The position numbers and the translations under genes were made by a program. This document shows positions 17,967 through 20,457 of a stretch of DNA of 20,457 nucleotides, piece after piece. A model generated the notes under the pieces. The model did no database searches. It was given only the letters and a program-made list of their open reading frames with translations, and had not been told where the DNA came from. The stretch covers positions 1-20,457 of the forward strand of contig LSSK01000132.1 of the NCBI GenBank assembly GCA_001969505.1, read 5' to 3'. The stretch comes from Zancudomyces culisetae. Taxonomy: Eukaryota > Kickxellomycota > Harpellomycetes > Harpellales > Legeriomycetaceae. Numbering within the stretch: position 1 is the first letter of the stretch; every line of letters starts with the position of its first letter.

Positions 17967-18015
17967 CAACCTTCTCCCCCCCCCCTTCATTCTTCAATTC
18001 CCCTAAACTAGACAA

Positions 18016-20248
18016 ATGAATGCTATCAGTTTTTACATTCTCTCGGATTTAAAGTATGTTCCCTCACCTTTACCTTTACCTTTGCTCTTTTTTTTTAAAC
18101 CAAAACTCATATTTACAATTCTATATTTTTAGGACGATTTTACTACAGGTACATAATGCGGATTCGATAAAGATTCAACGTGCCAAGCTAGCCATCCATC
18201 TCTATATTTCCGATTTCGATTCAACGCCACAGCCTAGTACGGAAAGTGGCAACGAAACAAATAATCCCAAAACTAGGAATAACAATATTGATCATTTTGT
18301 AGATAAGACCACTCATGAATTGCCAACAGCCTTTACCAATGATCACACTTTCAAACTACTCCGCCTAGATAGCTACAATCTTTTGTTAGCAACTTTTACA
18401 TTGTATAGAAAGGGTCTACGCTTGTTTGAATATGTCTTGATTTTTTCTACTCCCCCTTCAACCACAATCACTAGTACAAACACAACAACAATTACAACAA
18501 TTACTGCAACTGACGAGCTGGCTGTTTATCAACAACTATTTAAGTTCAATCTTCTACTCAAAAACTACCTACGAATAGGCTTGGACTCTGCTTTCAGCTC
18601 CTCAACTATTATCAAAGACAATGTAGTTTCTATATACCAACTGGCCCTTTTCACATTACTGCTCACAAATTCCAATTCAACCACCATCAACAATAGTGTA
18701 GACTCAGGCCTTGGTTCAATAAGTGACACCACTGCCTCAACCACTGCCTCAACCACTACAATTGTTGGTATTGGTGAGCCTTTCCTTGTTGACTTTGACT
18801 ATATACATGCAAAACATCTGATTGGCAATTATTCTGCAACTTCATCCTCGATTTCTGCGACAACCACGAATGTAGTAGTCTCAGAACTACCCAAATTCTT
18901 CAAGAAAATCATGGACAAAAACGCAAGTCCAAGCCCAAATCTAAATCCAAATACACCCTTTGGTTCCAGTAGTGCATTTGGGACTGGAGCTGGGGCTGGT
19001 TTTGACAGCAATACCAATACAAATGAAAATAACATAAGTTGGAGAGCTTTTCCTAATTCCATCTCATACCTAAACAACTCGTTTCTGTTGGAAATAACCG
19101 AAACCATTGATATCAAGTACGGCACCAGTAGTACGGCTACTCTTTTTACCACACACCCAAAATCGTTATCACTTTCGGGCCAAATAGTGGCTATCAGCAG
19201 AGTTTCTGGTAGTCCTTCGCTAAGTCTAAAGCTCACAAATAACGGCGGGGGAGTAATTGACGATGGCTATACGTTTGGATTTCATCGATGTGTATTGTTA
19301 AAGAACTGGATTAAATACAAAACAATAGATTTCATTCCACCAGACAAATCGTTTATTTTGGCAGACTATTTTGGGTGTACAAACAGACTGGTCAATACCA
19401 ACATGAACACCAATACAAAGATCAATAGATCGAATGTTTCCGATGGAGGATTTGTGGGAGTAGACTACAAGTTTCATCCAAACTTTGCAAACACTGGATT
19501 ATTGGAATTTTCCTGTTTTGCCATCAATAACGGTAAGCATGTTGGCGGAGATGATGGGAGTGGTAACTGGGGTCTGCATTCATCGATTTCCAGCTGTGTA
19601 GTGGATATTTACATTCCAACCACATTTTTCCTTGCAAACAAAGGAGCAAATATAAATGGCAGTGAAGAGGAACGTGATGGTAGCGAGCCTAGCATTTCTG
19701 ACTTTGTAAATAATATTTACATAAAATCCAACAAATCCACAACTGCCACTATTTCTCTACTGCAGTCACCACACCTCAGAATCAAGGGCATTTCCGACAC
19801 CAGAAATGGACTTGGGAATAGTAGCGACAAGATGGTTTGTATCACCTGGACGATCCCCAGTTTTTCGACTCCACACTCCAGTATTAAGGCCAAACCTAGA
19901 TCTAGCCCTGTTCCTCAATTTATGTCCAAACCATCATCAGCTGGTTCCGGTGGTCAGAGCAGTGATAACTGGCTAAAAATCAAATTCCACAATCCTTCGC
20001 AACTTCCTATCCACCATCTACAAACTACTACAGATACTAAAATCAGGGACGGTACGGTGCCAAGTTTGTTTGTTGAATCCAAATACTCGGTTTCTAATTT
20101 TCTGCATTCATCATATAAGGTTGATTCGCTCAATATTTACCATCCACATATTTCTGGAGTTAATAATCCAAGTAACTTGAATATCAATCCCAATTCGCTG
20201 TATAAGGGTGTAAAATATACCTCTAATTATCATGTTTGCTATTACTAG
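18016..20248 (+). CDS. APM3: Two-exon gene: AP-3 adaptor complex mu subunit
   Basis: The exons are 18016-18053 and 18133-20248 and give 717 residues. Exon 1 encodes MNAISFYILSDLK, the first strand of the longin-type fold expected at a mu start. The ATG at 18056 lies in the intron and gives an unrelated Leu/Phe-rich start. AP-3 sorts cargo from Golgi or endosome to the vacuole. The longin half covers about 1-210. The mu homology domain covers about 313-717, with FHRCVLLKNW...FIPPDKSFILADYF (the family FIPPDG core), then the closing LYKGVKYTSNYHV, like the GVKY ending of AP-3 mu. It is far longer than usual (415-483) because of Asn/Ser/Thr-rich insertions, for example near 41-60, 120-135, 190-225 and 270-310. 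APM1, APM2 and APM4 are the alternatives. The FIPPDG-type core favours AP-3. Confidence 0.85.
18054..18132 (+). other. APM3 intron, 79 nt
   Basis: The donor is GTATGT, the classical yeast form, and the acceptor TTTTTAG ends at 18132. A CTTTAC pyrimidine repeat follows the donor. A CTCAT about 23 bases before the end fits the loose YTNAY branch rule. There is no TACTAAC. Length 79 is not a multiple of three. Confidence 0.83.
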
Positions 20249-20330
20249 CCTGATTATTTTATGTCTTTTATTTTATTATTTTATTATTATATCTTATTTA
20301 CTACTTGATATTAGAGTTTCCATCTATAAA

Positions 20331-20340
20331 CAAACAAACA

Positions 20341-20378
<38 letters not shown>
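20331..20378 (+). repeat. (CAAA)3(CAAT)9 compound microsatellite
   Basis: Three CAAA units (20331-20342) change to nine perfect CAAT units (20343-20378). It lies about 80 bases beyond the APM3 stop. Confidence 0.9.
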
Positions 20379-20379
<1 letters not shown>

Positions 20380-20435
20380 TACATTCCAAGCTACCAGTTG
20401 TCATATTCACATCTTATCTTGGCCACCTTTCCCCT

Positions 20436-20457
20436 CCCCCCCCCCCCCCCCCCCCCC
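20436..20457 (+). repeat. Poly-C run at the window end (C22)
   Basis: Twenty-two C in a row reach the last base. A long homopolymer at the very end suggests an assembly break or a run of uncertain length. Confidence 0.85.

Larger units (their letters stand above)
17696..18015. other. Intergenic region with two simple repeats
   Basis: 320 bases lie between the chitin synthase stop and the AP-3 mu start. They hold (TTA)11, a C10 run at 17976-17985, AT-rich sequence suited to 3'-end formation, and a TATA box at 17958. The + strand is pyrimidine-rich. No gene is seen. Confidence 0.6.
20249..20457. other. 3' flank of APM3 with simple repeats
   Basis: TTATT-rich sequence follows the stop and probably contains the polyadenylation region. 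Then come the tetranucleotide repeats and a terminal C run, with no gene. Confidence 0.55.

Noticed and set aside
18056-18132. ATG at 18056 as start of the AP-3 mu gene
   Set aside because: It lies within a GTATGT donor and gives a Leu/Phe-rich peptide unlike a mu N-terminus. The spliced form from 18016 fits better.
1-20457. CRISPR arrays, insertion sequences, retrotransposon LTRs, rRNA
   Set aside because: I saw no spaced direct repeats, no transposase or reverse transcriptase motifs, no LTR pairs and no rRNA-like sequence.

Overview
This is a nuclear segment from an ascomycete yeast, most likely a budding yeast (Saccharomycotina). It is AT-rich. Its short introns have yeast-like sites: donors GTAAGT, GTAAGA, GTAAGC and GTATGT, and one perfect TACTAAC branch site. 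Genes that look fungal include GAL7, a Chs3-like class IV chitin synthase, the AP-3 mu subunit and the SMC5/6 SUMO ligase NSE2/MMS21. CTG codons fall at conserved or membrane leucines of the chitin synthase, for example just after its QRRRW motif, so the CUG-to-Ser code looks unlikely. Having introns in at least three of eight confident genes suggests an early-branching lineage rather than a Saccharomyces relative, but I cannot name the genus.

Layout. Positions 1-1317 hold no convincing gene. From 1318 to 6099 there is a tandem pair of MCT/MCH-type major facilitator transporters on the + strand, separated by 2.1 kb of non-coding DNA. Their proteins are roughly three quarters identical by eye, but two short blocks are nearly identical in DNA, which suggests gene conversion. 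Next, on the - strand, come a small unrecognised secreted protein (6801-6283) and galactose-1-phosphate uridylyltransferase GAL7 (8588-7452). GAL7 is divergent from a two-exon gene (8806-10120) for a probable mitochondrial two-pass membrane protein of TMEM70/186/223 type. The three-exon NSE2/MMS21 gene (11442-10411, -) converges on that gene. A small ORF at 11832-11596 (-) may be a gene of its own or an extra 5' exon of NSE2.

A 2.3-2.7 kb gap rich in purines on the + strand, with a canonical G-quadruplex motif and a (GAAAAA)n tract, leads to the 1175-residue chitin synthase (14168-17695, +). That protein ends in a Q/P-rich tail and a DEK_C-like domain. Last is the AP-3 mu gene (18016-20248, +), whose first 38-nt exon lies upstream of a 79-nt intron. 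The window ends in a run of 22 C, probably a contig edge.

The genes do not form one pathway. They are ordinary housekeeping and accessory genes. I found no CRISPR array, transposon, tRNA or rRNA, and no convincing new multi-gene system. The most useful results are the corrected exon structures (a missed last exon, a missed first exon and a three-exon reconstruction), the conversion-like mosaic in the transporter pair, and several sequence oddities.
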